From contig CM034103.1 of the NCBI GenBank assembly GCA_019914945.1, forward strand, positions 6,944,001-7,008,000: 64,000 nucleotides of DNA, read 5' to 3'. The notes beneath the pieces were generated by a model that made no database searches, was not told the origin of the DNA, and saw nothing but the letters and a program-made list of their open reading frames with translations. The DNA comes from Typha latifolia. Its lineage: Eukaryota; Streptophyta; Magnoliopsida; Poales; Typhaceae. Made by a program: the position numbers and the translations under genes. How positions within the stretch are numbered: the first letter of the stretch is position 1; each line of letters opens with the position of its first letter. Shown piece by piece: positions 29,602-41,770 of the stretch.

Positions 29602-31016
29602 TGAAGGCTATGCGTCAACTATCGCCCACTCAACCAGCAAATAGTCAAGCACAAGTTCCCATTTCTTGTTAAAATCCTTGAGCACAATTCAAACCTCTCA
29701 AAATATAAGCCACACAAAGAGATAAAATAGAAAACAAATAACCCATGCTTTACCAATCCTAAGAAATCCCCTAGACTGATTGCAGTAACGCATTCAGTTT
29801 ACACCTGGTACCATGCACACCCAATAACTTACACAACTTCAAGAACACATGGAACTTAAGTGGTTTTGTCATAATGTCTGCAACTAGTTGTTGTGTGCCA
29901 CAATGCTTTAGTTCAACCACTCCATCTCTGGTTAAATCACGCAAGAAATGAAACCTTACGTCAATGTGCTTGTTGCTGTCTGTACAGGATTGGGTTCTTT
30001 AGGTACAACATAATGGTAGAACTGTTGTCACATTACACCGCGGTGCACTTGCCTTGAGAATGACCAAGCTTCTCCAATACTCTCCTCATTACACTCCTTG
30101 AAAGACACAGGAAGCGTGCAGCTGCCACAAATTTTTCTTTGGTAGTAGACAAAGTAACCACAAGCTGCTTTTTAGAGGACCAAGAGATAGCTCCTTCACT
30201 AAGTTGAAACACATAACTAGAAGTACTACTTTTCCTATCATCTACATCTCCTACATAATCACTGTCTGTATATGCTATCAACTCACTATTACTATTCTTA
30301 AAAGACTCCTGGTGCGTTAGGGAGTGGAGAGAGGTCACGTTTAGATCGATCTTAACCTAATGATTTATGCCAAATCCATAGTACCTTTCAAGTATCTTAA
30401 CATCCTTTTTGCAGCTTGCAGATGCAAATTAGTTGGACTTGCCATGAATCTACGAATTGTTTGTACATGGTAGATTTCACCTTGGCTCATTTTCATCTTT
30501 CATTAGTCTAACACTAGGAACAATGGGATTCTTTACACTATTACTCTTCTCCATACAAAAATTCTCCAAAACTTCTTTCGCATACTTCCTTTAACTAATA
30601 TAAATACCTTCAGAAGTTTATAAAACCTCCACACCAAGAAAATACTTCATCTTTCCCAAATCAGTAATATCAAATTCAAGTTTCATAGAATACTTGAACT
30701 TAACAAACATGCTCTCATCATTCATTACCAGTAAAAACTAGATCATCAACATATAAGCTAATAATCAAAATTTTACCTTCATCTCCTCTTTCGATGAACA
30801 AGATGTGTTAACAGTTGCACCTCTCAAATCCCTCATTGACAAAATATGCTTCAATCCGGCTGTACCAAGCATGAGGGCTTGCTTAAGGCCATACCATGCC
30901 TTCTTCAATTTTTACATCTGATGCTCTTCACCTTTATTCTCATAACCTTGCGGTTTGCTTGAGAAACACGACTTCATTTAATTCTCCATGTAGGAAAGTA
31001 TTTTTGACATCAAGCT
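29602..31016 (-). pseudogene. CG copia: RT C-terminal half and RNase H
   Basis: On the minus strand: RT blocks KLDVKNTFLHGELNE (about 31010-30965), LKKAWYGL-like, and the catalytic SLYVDDLVFTGNE (about 30765-30730). Then RNase H: SELIAYTDSDYVGDVDDRKS, GAISWSSKKQ and LSTTKEKFVAAA (30292-30100). The RNase H end KHIDVRFHFLRDLTRDGVVE and QQQLADIMTKPL is at about 29985-29865. Several frameshifts and stops are present. The 29602-29860 part is the 3' non-coding end. The upstream RT part lies at 35629-35795. Confidence 0.85.
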
Positions 31017-31563
31017 TGTTACGCATCAGATTTTGACCAATCTGAATGCAAGAAAATTATGAAAATTTAGGTGGTTCACGAGATAGGAATTCTAATGGCT
31101 CTAGTTTAACCTAAATTGAAGGTCTAGATGAAAAGATATAAATAAAATAGTGGAGCAAAATCAAAATGGAGCAGAACGGTAAGTATTCGACATTGCGGCA
31201 GTCATTAGAGGGTGGCGAATAGCCAAGGGTGTTGGTGGACGGTTGTAAAGCAGGGTGGCTATTGGTGGAAGAGGGTGGCTAGAGTTTGGAAGATCGAAAT
31301 ACTTCTACGACTATGATCTACTCCTAGAAAGATAAAAACAATCTAATATCTACGACAAAATGATAAAGACGAAAAGAATAATTTAGTTAAACTCATATTC
31401 ATTCAATGATAATTATCAATATATGTCCACTCCTATTTATACAAGTAAAAATCCTAGCGGATTGGATCCACATATGGATTATCCAATTTATTTGAAATTA
31501 AAACTATCAGATAAAGCTAACTAATAGTTGTCGGTCATCTTTCGCTGGTTGTTGGCGTGAACA
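31017..31563 (-). repeat. 3' LTR of element H
   Basis: 547 bp. It aligns with 32177-32605 over most of its length (shared GATAGGAATTCTAATGGCTC, CCTAGAAAGATAAA and ATGATAATTATCAA). A TATAAATAGGAG box lies on the minus strand at about 31440. The LTRs have diverged visibly, so the element is not recent. Confidence 0.8.
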
Positions 31564-32176
31564 GAGATCACGTCTTGGGTGTGAGGTGGTCCGGGGAAGG
31601 TGTTGGACATGGAGTTTAGCGCTGATGGGGACTAGATCATCGTCGGTGGTGAAATTAGGGTTTTTTGGCCCTTTCTCCCATCGCAGGGGGGGAAAATGAC
31701 CCTACGACCACTACTAGCAGCTACTCCGACGTTGCAGTAGCTGTTGGGATGATCTACAGTGGTAGGGGGGCCTTCACCATGGCCAGAGGAGGGGTTGAGG
31801 CTGTGGTTTGGGCTGACACCTCCACCATCTTAGTTTGGATCTTGCTCCCTATAGGGACACATTTCAACCATGATTGGCATGGTGGCGGTGTGGGTTGGCT
31901 GTGCTGGGCTAGGAGAACTGTCATCAAGTCCTGGGTCAAGTCCTTGATAGCGGTTTTGATCTCCTTCAATGATTCTCTTAATGAGTCAACAGACTCTATC
32001 AATGCCTTCACCCACGTGGGTGGCTCGTCACCGGCAGTTGCTGGTGGTGGTGGTGGTGTCAAGAAAACCCCCACAGGTTCATAGATGAGTTCCTATTTCT
32101 GCATGTTTGATCTCTCCTCATTCGTCTTGGATTGTGTGTTAACCATCATCCAAGGAATGTTAGCTCTAATACTAAT
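31564..32176 (-). pseudogene. Gag-like ORF of element H
   Basis: ATG 32146 on the minus strand (MVNTQSKTNEERSNMQK), a TAG, then a frame to 31754 with a P-rich segment and a helical block WVKALIESVDSLRESLKEIK. This resembles the N-terminus of plant Ty3 gag-like proteins, but no CCHC knuckle or enzyme follows. A primer-site-like TTAGTATTAGAGC abuts the LTR at 32165-32176. It is probably a non-autonomous element. Confidence 0.55.
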
Positions 32177-32605
32177 GTTTGCACCAGATATAGAATGATT
32201 TAGTGGTAGCCTCACGAGATAGGATTCTAATGGCTCTAGTTTCACCTAAATTAGAGGTCTAAATGAAAAGATATTAATAAAATAGTGAAGCAAGGTCAGA
32301 ATGGAGCAGAATGATAAATATTCCACATTGCGGCGGTCGTCGGAGGGTTGTAGATGGCAAGGGTGGTGGTGAATGGCTGTATAGTAGGGTTGCTACTAGT
32401 GGAGGAAGGTGGGTAGGGTTTAGAAGACTGAAATACTTCTATAGTTATAATTTACTCCTAGAAAGATAAAGATGATCTAATGGCTATGGAAAAAGATAAA
32501 AATGAAAAGAATAATTTGGTTAAACTTAGATTCATTCAATGATAATTATCAACACATGCCCACTCCTATTTATCAGAGTAAAAGTCCTAGTAGATCGGAT
32601 TCACA
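32177..32605 (-). repeat. 5' LTR of element H, left piece
   Basis: It matches 31017-31470 and then breaks off at TTCACA (about 32605), where XL sequence begins. The remaining outer piece, with the TGTTATAATCG terminus, is at 35581-35628. Confidence 0.75.
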
Positions 32606-32887
32606 AGCCAAAGCCCAAGAGGTGAGAAAATTTTCTGACCTGCCGTGGCAGGCTAGGGGGGGCGCCACGTAGAGCAAGCTCGGCTAGCTGGCCGCGTTTG
32701 GCCCCGCAGCCTCCCTCCCCACTGCCTCTTTATATATCTCTCTCTTAATTTCTCTCTCTCTCTCTCTCCCTTTATATATATCTCTCTCAATTTCTCTCTC
32801 TCTTTGGTATCTCTCTCTCACTCTCCTTTTTCCCGAGCACTCCCTCTCTCTTCCCTTCTTATCGTCGGGCTGCCGCCAGCAAGGTGA

Positions 32888-32921
<34 letters not shown>

Positions 32922-35580
32922 GGTTCGCCGGAACTAAGCTGCCAGCGAGAGGCCAGCAGCAGCCGACCCCTCCCAATCGGTACGGTTCCTCCTTTCCTCC
33001 ATTCCTCTTTCTTTTCTCTTCTCTTCTCTTCTTCTCTTCCTCTCTTCCCCTTCTTCTTTGCTTCACCTTCTTCCTGAATTCTTCTTAATAGCTACAGTGC
33101 GGGACTTGGCCCAGCACTATAGCTGTTAGTGCTGGGCCGTAGTGGTCTTCTTTATATTTTTTTATTTTATTTTATTTATTTAGGTATTTCTTTTCTTACT
33201 TAATGTAATAGATTATTTAGACATTAATTATTTTAATAATATATATATTCATCAATATGATTATTATTAATTATAATTAATATAATTAATGATTAATTAG
33301 GTTACAAGCTATCACACATAAATATAGGTAATACATATATTTATTTTATTTATTTATTTATTTATTTATTTATATTTCTATTAGATTAATAGATAGATTC
33401 ATAAATTATAATCATTAGATTTATAGATGTATACTAATATTCATATGATATACAATTAAGCAATTCTAATAATTTATTATATATTATTTTGTAACATCTG
33501 AAATATTAGGCTTATTTCTTTATTTATTTATTATTTTATAAAGTAAAGACTACATAGTTCCTAATTAATCAAGATATAGTGAGAACCACAACTTAGTTAT
33601 AATTTAATTTTTATCTATATTTATATGTTTATTTATAATTATAATTATATATATTTATATATTTAGCCTTGTATTTTATTTTATTTATAATGTTATACTT
33701 ATACTATTTTTTTATCTGAAAAGGGGAAACCATTTTATTCTTATTTCATATCTGATTTTTATTATAATAATATATATTCTTAACATTAAAAGTTTATTTA
33801 TAATGTAAATCTCACTTCATATTTTACACGAACAGATTTTAATTTGATAAATGACTAATTTCAAGTTACCTTAATATTTTCAAATCCCGAACCCCTTATG
33901 TGTGACCCGTGGATCCTTCTAGCAATGAGTTGACCCTCGGTTGGCGGACATGAGGGCTACGTGTTTTGTATCTTCTGATTAGCCTATGAGTAGTCTTATC
34001 CCCTAAACATCTTTCTCAAATTAAGATCTATTATATAATTATGTATATGCATGTTTTGGCCTCCAGCATGATTATATGACCTTATCTAGAGATGATTTCA
34101 GTTGAGCATATTTTATCATCATTTGATTAGACTGATCTACGACATGAGTATACTAGTGATATATAGAGATGATTGGAGATGATCTCTAGCATGAGTATGC
34201 ATGTAATAGATTGGTATGGGGATGCATATGTTAGATACATAGTTGGAGACTACATTACATCATTTTTCTCTTGGCCTCTCTACCACCTAAATTCCTAAGT
34301 TTGATGATTTGTTGTAGTACTAGTAAAATGCATATGATCTGTCATTTTGAAGGAAAGCATAAAATCTGATTAATAGGATAGTTGATAGAGAGCATGAGAA
34401 TACCCGAGTGGGCGCGAGTGTCAATATCATGCACTTAGTGGATGATTAATCGCTCGACATAGTCGCGATCTTGTGACCTTACATCCAAGGTCGTTAGTTT
34501 GTGTGTGCAGTAGATATTCAAACACATGCCATTCGCTAGGGCATATATGGCGAGTTATCTTTCCGCAGTTTCTATCAGCTAGAAGGGTGCCCGGTCAGAA
34601 TGGATGTTGATACCCTTAACGAATGGCATTGTATGATTATATTTAAGATACCTTTTGCGGATGGCAGTGTATGCTCTGAGCCTTTGTGCACAATGGTTTA
34701 GTATGATGATGATAGTCCGAGATGACATTAATGACTGAGATGTTGAGAAATGCATATGATTTCATTATCAACTGATATATTTGATCATCGAGTGGTCAAT
34801 ATACATCATATGTGGTTGCATTTGATATCTAGCATGGTCATGGTCAATATGCATCATAAGTGTCATATTTGAGAGAGAGTTATAATGATGGTATGACATG
34901 GAGATTGTTCATACATTATCGAGAATTATATACTTTGATCGGTTATGACATGATATGTACATTTTATTTATATATTATTGAGGATACATTCATATACTCA
35001 TTCATGACATGGCGCTCCTATGTGATTCATATTATTCAGTACATAATTTACTCTCTGTTTGGCATTATTGATTCAGGATAAATCACTGAGCCTTTAGCTC
35101 ATGACTCTCTTTATTTCTTTTCTAACTCCCCTAGATATTATGATATGTGATAGCAATTTGAGATATCCTGAGAAGATATTTTAAAGCAAAAATGAGGTGA
35201 GCTATAGACGTGAGATGGTACAGAAAATAGTTTATCTAGGTATTGAATTGTACTATTATTAGATATTTGTATTCCATTGTATAGATAATGATTTGTATAA
35301 TACAGGTCGAATTATAATGTACTCATGTATCAATAGTTTTAGTTGTATCTTCATAGTTTGTCGTGGCTTATGTGGGTTCTGCTAGATTATGTAGCTGTCT
35401 AGTATGGTTGTTATGGATGTGTTAACAGGTTTAACTTAATGATGTCATGATTTATAGTATGATGGATTATGAGAGCACAGATGTATCTATGGGTGACAAG
35501 CCCCGCCCGTCCTGTCGCGTGCACCGCGCGTGCTGTGTGGGTGTGTGGGCGAGCACGTGCCCGTGCTAGTGGGCATTACA
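32606..35580 (+). mobile_element. XL LTR, 5'-truncated (X2), nested in element H
   Basis: It ends GGGCATTACA at 35580 in the same orientation as the 55655 copy. The starting TGTAAC and poly-A run are missing. Regions: CT-rich with GC blocks (32700-33080), degenerate hairpins (33095-33150), AT-rich (33160-33890), then the long mixed half without genes to 35480 and a GC-rich end. 34600-34680 carries decayed hairpin units. Confidence 0.8.
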
Positions 35581-35628
35581 TAACTAACTAACTTGACTCG
35601 ACTTAACCCATCTGGTTCGATTATAACA

Positions 35629-35795
35629 AAGTTGATACATTTTCCAACCATTTAAAATTGCTAAAGCAATTACCATTCGAATCGTATCCCACCTAGCCAC
35701 AGGTGCAAACACCTCAATATAGTCTATGCCATATTGTTGAGCATACCCTTTCAACACTAACAGAGCCTTACGCTTGTCAACTGATAAGTACATAA
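35629..35795 (-). pseudogene. CG copia: RT N-terminal part
   Basis: The minus strand reads [40 protein letters not shown] and WKMYQL, the opening blocks of copia RT. The next codons (DVK) lie at 31010, beyond element H. The upstream gag, protease and integrase are cut off by the Athila-type LTR. Confidence 0.9.
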
Positions 35796-36260
35796 AAATG
35801 CCCTTATAATATTAAAAATACTAGCTTAATTATTAAAATATAAGCATCTTTCTAGCTGTTCAAATAGATTTCTCTAAATTCATGTTTTCACTTTATAAAA
35901 TGCTAAATTATTGATTAAAAAATATATTTTATTACTAGAATGAAGTTTAGAGAAGTTGTGCCAAGCCTACATGTGTTAGATTTGATTTTTAGAGTATAAA
36001 AACATCAAAACCAAATTTTGGATGCACCCAAACCTTCCAGCCGACCCTACATCAAATCCTATCCAAGCAGCGCATCCGATCCTTATCCAGCAAAGCCAGC
36101 AAACACCACAGGCGCTGTAATCTTTATAGTAGTAATCTACATGGTATCTGCTTGTATCCTTTTAGTGTAATCTTTACAACCATCTCCCTGTGGATTCGAC
36201 AACCCTATTCTGTACTATAAATGACCCTTGTAAGCATAAGATATTTTTGAGCATGAATCA
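35796..36260 (+). repeat. Athila-type 5' LTR (element J1)
   Basis: The LTR end at CA 36260 is inferred from the primer site that follows. The TGTAATCTTTA, CTGTGGATTCGAC and TGTACTATAAATGACC motifs are typical of Athila/Tat LTR ends. The left edge is not fixed; no ORF is present. Confidence 0.6.
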
Positions 36261-36266
36261 AAATTT

Positions 36267-36284
36267 TGGTGCCGTTGCCGAGGA
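36267..36284 (+). promoter_or_regulatory. Athila-type primer-binding site
   Basis: TGGTGCCGTTGCCGAGGA differs in two bases from the TGGCGCCGTTGCCGGGGA form used by Athila/Tat elements, generally assigned to tRNA-Asp. It lies 6 bp after the LTR end. Confidence 0.8.
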
Positions 36285-36357
36285 GACAGTTCAAATGGAA
36301 TGCCAAAAGGGACAAGCTTACAAAATTACTATATTAAAAAGTCATTTATTTTATACG

Positions 36358-36676
36358 GGTTCCATTGTTGGGACATATCAGTGCTTGTTTTCAGTTAGTT
36401 ATTTTATACTGGTTCCATTACTGGGACATTTCAATGCTTGTTTTTCAGTTAGTTTTTTATACTGGTTCCATTACTAGGACATATCATTGTTTATTTTTAG
36501 TTAGTTATTTTCTACTGGTTCAATTACTAGGACATATTAGTGTCTATTTTTAGTCATTTATTTTAAACTAGTTCCATTACTGGGACATATCAGTACCTTT
36601 TTTTTTATCATTTACTTTATATTGGTTCCATCACTGGGACATATCAGTGCCTGTTTTCTTTTTACATACCAGTCTT
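36358..36676 (+). repeat. 53-bp tandem repeat, six units, in the leader
   Basis: GGTTCCAT starts at 36358, 36411, 36464, 36517, 36570 and 36624, a 53-54 bp period. Units contain TACTGGGACATATCAGTG and TTTTAGTTAGTTATTTTA. They lie between the primer site and gag, in the untranslated leader. Followed by A/T-rich non-coding DNA to about 36960. Confidence 0.95.
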
Positions 36677-36989
36677 TTCCTAGGCTTTTAGTTTACATTC
36701 TGTCTTTTCTTTTCTATCTATACTTTCTGTCTTATTTTTCTTACGCTTCATTTTCCAAAATTTAAAAAAAATAAAAAAAGTAAAAATATAAAGGGATATC
36801 TTCTGGTTTATGCAAAGGTATAGGAACGAGTAAGGTAGATTTGCTAAAAGGCCTATAATAACATTGTTAGAAGCACAATCTATCTCTATTATGAGTAAAC
36901 ATTCTGACCAATCCCCTATCATGAGTGAACATGATGAAATACTGGTGAAGTTTCTTCAAGAGTATCTTCACCCGAACTGATCTCAAGTC

Positions 36990-38472
36990 AAGGATGATCC
37001 AACTTCTTCCTAATTTTCGTGGATTAGAAAATGAAAATCCATATTTGCATGTTAGAGAGTTTGAAGAAGTAGTAGCCACTTTTTATAGTCAGCATGGGCT
37101 GGCTGATGCTATAAGACTTAGGTTTTTTCTTTTCTCCTTAAAAGATAGAGTAAAGAGTTGGCTCTATTCTCTCCGTTCACGTTCTATTAGCACTTGGGAA
37201 GAAATGACTACAGTCTTCTTTCATAAATACTTCCCCTATCACAAAACCAATGCCCTTAAACGCCAAATCTCTACCTATGCTTAGAAGGAAATTGAGATAT
37301 TGTACCAAACCTGGGAAAGGTTTAAGGAGTTGCTTCGCTTATGCCCCCACCACGGGTATGAAAGTTGGCAACTTATAAGCTACTTTTATGAGGGTCTTAT
37401 ATCTTGGGAGCGCCAATTCATCGAAATGATGTGTAATGCGAGTGTCTACAAAAGGATCCTGAGGACTAGACTAGCCCAAGTGCTATTGAAAGCACTAGTA
37501 GGACTAGACTCATCCCCACTCCTTCAGGTGGAGGACTTTATCATCTTGGAGAAGAAGATAACCTTCAAGCAAAAATTGAGAGTCTAACAAAAAAGATATA
37601 AGCCCTCAAAATAAAAGAAGTAATGGTCACTTGTGCTACTCCCACACAGAGGTGCATCCACCTTGTATTATTTGTCAGGAGGTAAACCACCCAGCTAAGG
37701 ATTGTCCAACATTTTCTGAAATGAGGAATACATATGAAGAGCAATGTAATACATTGGGGGTTTACAAAAAACCTTTACTCTCCTTATTCAGACACTTAGA
37801 ACCCAGGTTGGAAGAACCATTCCAACTTTAGTTTGAGAAATGAGCAACAAACTCAATAGCAACCTATATCTCAGCCGCCACAATAATATCGTCCTTATTT
37901 TGCGCCCTACTAGCCTCAAACCTCTTCAAGGAATCCCTTAGAAGAAACTATGCATTCATTCATACAGGAACGAAACAAAATGATTCAGCAACTTGAATCA
38001 TTAATCACATAGGTTGCTGATAAACAAAAAGACTTCGAGAGTCACTTATCTACATTGACAAACTCTTTGAATGTTCATGAGAGGGGTAAATTTCCATCCC
38101 AAGCTCAAAACAATCTCAGGGTCAAAATATGGCCCGGCCCACACTTCCAAGCCAGACTTGAAAAACCTAAAGGAAGTAAATGTAGCACTTACTCGAAGTG
38201 GTAAAACTTTATAAGTTCCTAAGGTATCAAACACACTTGAGGACATTGTAGAAGGTCCTAATGATGAAGTTACACAAACGTTGATAGAACCTAAAATAAC
38301 AAAGAGCCCCATTAGAATACCCTTTCCAGAGGCTTTGAAATCCAAATCAAGAGTACTAGATCCTAGCAATGAGATCCTAGAGAACCTTAGGCAAATCAAA
38401 ATTAATCTTCCACTTTTGAATATAATCAAGCAAGTACCTGCATATGCAAAAATTCTTAAGGACTTTGATAGG
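36990..38472 (+). pseudogene. Athila-type gag (element J1)
   Basis: IQLLPNFRGLENENPYLHV, LRFFLFSLKDRVKSWLYSL and ISTWEEMTTVFFHKYFP are the conserved Athila-clade gag core. A TAG at 37282-37284 splits it; the frame resumes with YQTWERFKELLRLCPHHGYE. A knuckle is at about 37651 (CIICQEVNHPAKDC). More stops follow. The tail frame (38281-38472) reads LPLLNIIKQVPAYAKILKDF, the pre-protease block, and then the element is cut off. Confidence 0.85.
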
Positions 38473-39034
38473 GTCTACGGTACCAAACTGATAGGTTCTG
38501 ATACGGTATCAAACTGATAGGCTCGATACCACCAGATAGGCTACAAAATGATCCCTTCAAGATCTGAATTTATTGTAGGAAGTAGTCCGCGCAACCGAGA
38601 GAAAATATTTACCAAATATTCTCCCGTAGTCATAAAATTACGAAACCATATGGAATCGATCTGTAACTCCCTGATCTACATTTTTCGTATATTATGTCCT
38701 TCACAAATTTGAACTCAAACTGAGATGAAAATACAATACATTGCTGATGATGGTGGTGGTGATGGGTGGAGTGGATGTTAGCGTTATGGATGATAATGGA
38801 GATGAAGGTGGATAGATGATATTGTCTAAGGGATAAAGACGAAGGGAAAGAAGTGGTCGAAATCTCAAAGAAGATGGAGGACTCGAAAGACGAGGGAGAT
38901 TAGAAGTTAGGAGAGACCTTGCTAACGGTAGTGGTGGTAGGTTGGTGAAGAGGGAGAAGGGAGACTGGGGTAGACAGAAAATAGAAAGGCAAGAAACCAA
39001 TATTCTAATAGCATAATAGTTTTGGCTGCCATCC
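38473..39034 (-). repeat. GE LTR, left piece (element N)
   Basis: Reverse-orientation GE LTR. Its outer end carries two primer-like repeats, CTGATACGGTATCAAACTGA and GATACCACC. The copy is interrupted at CATCC (39030-39034) by element M and resumes at 41776. No ORF. Confidence 0.85.
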
Positions 39035-39901
39035 TAATACATTTAGTTAGGATCTTTTCTTACTGCATTAGTTATTTATTTTCATTAAAATAAAATACCT
39101 GTAAGTCGCGTTCGAACGCAGGTGGGGTCGTGTTCGAACGCCCTTGCGAACGCTTGCATTAGGTTCGCAAATATAGAGAATGCATATTGTGCATTTGAAT
39201 GTAGTCGAGCAAGTTTGAATGCCTGCATCACATTAATACATATAGAGAACGTCTTTTGTGCGTTCGAACGCGATTCGACGCGTTCGAATATGATCGGCAG
39301 GAATCTTCTAGAATTAGGGTTACTTATTGTTTTAGGACTTGTTGGCTAGCCTCTATATATATGTGGATGCCAGCCAAATTCATTATGCAATTGGATTATT
39401 AATTTCTTACCTCCTATCTTCTCTCTAGACTTCTCTCTCCTCCCTCTTCACCATCCTTCCACCTCTACCGTTGTCAAGGTTTCTCCTAACTTCTAATCTT
39501 CCTCGATTTTCAAGCCACCCCTCTTCTTTGGGATCTCAATCACTTCGTTCCCTTCATCTATATCCCTAAATCACATCCACAATCCACCTTCACCTCCATA
39601 CCCATCTATAACCCTAAAATCCACTCCACCCGTCACCACCACCATCACCCACGTTATTCCATATTTTTGTCCCAGTTGCAATTCGAATCTGCAAAGGATG
39701 TAAATATGAAAGTTGTAGATTAGGACGTTATGGATCCAGATCCACCTAGTTTCATAATTTTCTGACTATCGGAGAATATTTGATGAATATTTTCCAATGG
39801 TTGCACGGACTGATTCTTGTAATACAACCAGATCTTGAAGGAATCGTTGTGTAGCCTATCTTTAGTTCGAGAACTCATCAAATTGGTATCAGATCTTATC
39901 A
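39035..39901 (+). repeat. GE 5' LTR of element M
   Basis: It starts TAATACATTTAGTTAGG (TG altered to TA) and ends ATCTTATCA. Exact GCGTTCGAACGC is at about 39108 and 39258, then TATATATA at 39354. An internal primer-like TTGGTATCAGATC is at about 39882, and the real primer site TGGTATAAGAGCAGG is at 39904. Confidence 0.9.
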
Positions 39902-39938
39902 AGTGGTATAAGAGCAGGCGAACCTAAGACCTCCATTA

Positions 39939-40229
39939 ATGGTTGAAATAAGGAAGATGACATCAACAAGGAGACCTATGGAGAGCACAGGAACAAGGGA
40001 AGACTCAATCCACGTTGATCCTAACCGTGAGGCCGATTCCTTTGGAGCGACCACGGCAAGACTGAGTCAACCCACGTCCATGGGTGCGAATATGGATGAA
40101 CTTAGGGGCATGTTCCATACATTGATGCATAGAGTTGACTCAATTCAAAAGGATCATAATGATTTCAAAAAGGACCATCGGTGGGACCTCATCGAACTGA
40201 TACCCCACAGGTCCAGGTGCGTCATGTGA
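39939..40229 (+). pseudogene. GE gag N-terminus (element M)
   Basis: ATG 39939: MVEIRKMTSTRRPMESTGTR, then SQPTSMGANMDELRGMFHTL and HRVDSIQKDHND. The same protein starts at 60155 (minus) and 61378. The frame stops at 40227-40229. Traces of the acidic gag segment continue in other frames to about 40495, where the deletion junction lies. Confidence 0.85.
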
Positions 40230-40496
40230 GTGTCAATGATCCCCTCTTACCTATGCGTACACATCATTCCCTACCTCCGTTGGAAAACCCATGACCGGCG
40301 GTGGTGGAACCCGAGAGGCGTGCGGCACTGGTGCGCTTCGTCGATGAGGAGGATTGACACTTTGAGGATGAGGTTGATCCCTTTGGAGATGATGATGAAC
40401 ATGCTCGAGGATTTAGAGAAGGGGATTAACTTGCACAAAGGTTTAGACTTGAACTAGAGATCTTTTACGAACCCAACAATGCTATTTGAGGGAGAA

Positions 40497-40863
40497 TTGC
40501 ACGCTTGGACTTTCCAAAAGTTAGCACATCGCTACTTTGGTCCGTTTCAGGTGTTGGAGCGTATTGGTCCAGTTGCATATCGTTTAGAGCTGCCGGAGGG
40601 GTCGAGAGTGTATCCTGTCTTTCATGTTTCATTATTGAGGGAGCGCATTGGAGATCATGAGATTGTTGGATCGGATCTACCAGAGCCATTAGAGGAGATA
40701 GAGATCGTAGAGCCAATTTGAGTACTTGCTAGATGTCGATGATGACATGATACCAGATTGGAGATGGGGATTCTAGTTGAGTGGCTTGGCAAGTCATCCG
40801 ATGAGGTGACTTGGGAGTTGGAGACTGATATCTTGGAGCGTTTCCCTAACTTTTCACCTTGAG
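40497..40863 (+). pseudogene. Integrase GPY/F module and chromodomain (element M)
   Basis: [40 protein letters not shown], a TGA at about 40719, then ILVEWLGKSSDEVTWELETD and RFPNFSP ending TGA at 40861-40863. The frame 40479-40721 is followed by stops within the linker. The chromodomain part itself is readable. Confidence 0.85.
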
Positions 40864-40889
40864 GGCAAGGTGGGAGAAGCGTGGTGGGC

Positions 40890-41770
40890 AGATACATTTA
40901 GTTAGGATCTTTTCTTATTGCATTAGTTGTTTATTTTTATTAAAATAAAATTCTTATAAGTCGCGTTCGAATATAGGTGGGGTCGTATTCGAACGCCCTT
41001 GCGAAAGCTTGCATCAGGTTTGCAAATACAGAGAATGCATATTGTGTGTTCGAACGCGGTTGAGCGAGTTTGAACGCCCGCGTTCGAATGCTTGCATCGT
41101 GTTATAACATACAGAGAACGTCTTTTGTGCGTTCGAACGCGATCGGGCGCATTCGAACGTGATTGGCGGGAATCTTCTAGAATTAGGGTTACTTATTATT
41201 TTAGGACTTGTTGGATAGCCTCTATATATATGTGGATGGCAGCTAAATTCATTATGCTATTAGAATATTAATCTTTTGCCTCTATCATCTATCTACCCTA
41301 ATCTCCGTCCTCTCTCTTCACCATCCTTCCACCTCTATCGTTGGCAAGGTTTCTTCTAACTTCTAATCTCCCTCGATTGTCAAGCCACCCCTCTTCTTTG
41401 GGATCTTGACCACTTCATTCCCTTCGTCTATATCCCTAACTCACATCCACAATCCACCTTCACCTTCAGACCCATCCATAACCCTAACATCCACTCCACC
41501 CGTCACCACCACCATCACCCACGTTATTCCATATTTTCGTCCCAGTTTTAGTTCTAATCTACGAAGGATATAAGTACGATTGTTGTAGATCAGAACGTTA
41601 CAGATCTAATCCACTTAGTTTCGTAATTTTTTGACTATCATAAAATATTTGACAAATAGTTTCCCACGATTGTACGGACTGATTCCTATAATACATCCAG
41701 ATCGTGAAGGAATCGTTGTGTAGCCTATCTTTGATTCGAGAACTCATAAAATTGGTATCAGAGCTTATCA
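40890..41770 (+). repeat. GE 3' LTR of element M
   Basis: 881 bp, starting (A)GATACATTTAGTTAGG and ending TTGGTATCAGAGCTTATCA. A primer-site copy is thus built into the LTR end. It includes palindromes at 41070-41150 and TATATATA at about 41223. Confidence 0.9.

Larger units (their letters stand above)
31017..35628 (-). mobile_element. Element H, nested in the CG copia RT
   Basis: Its termini TGTTATAATCG (complement at 35628) and GCGTAACA (complement at 31017) sit between the codons for YQL and DVK of the CG RT. Flanks AAGCT (31012-31016) and AAGTT (35629-35633) are a target duplication with one change. The 3' LTR is 31017-31563. The 5' LTR is 32177-32605 plus 35581-35628, split by an XL LTR. 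The interior is only about 600 bp, with a gag-like ORF. Confidence 0.8.
39035..41770 (+). mobile_element. GE mini-element with both LTRs (element M)
   Basis: Flanked by a perfect CATCC duplication (39030-39034 and 41771-41775). The LTRs are 39035-39901 and 40890-41770. The 988-bp interior joins the gag N-terminus straight to the integrase C-terminus and chromodomain; protease, RT, RNase H and the integrase core are gone. It sits in opposite orientation inside a GE LTR of element N. Confidence 0.9.

Noticed and set aside
36190..36553. Plus-strand ORFs over the 53-bp repeats
   Set aside because: They arise from the tandem repeat in an untranslated leader; copies shift frame between units.
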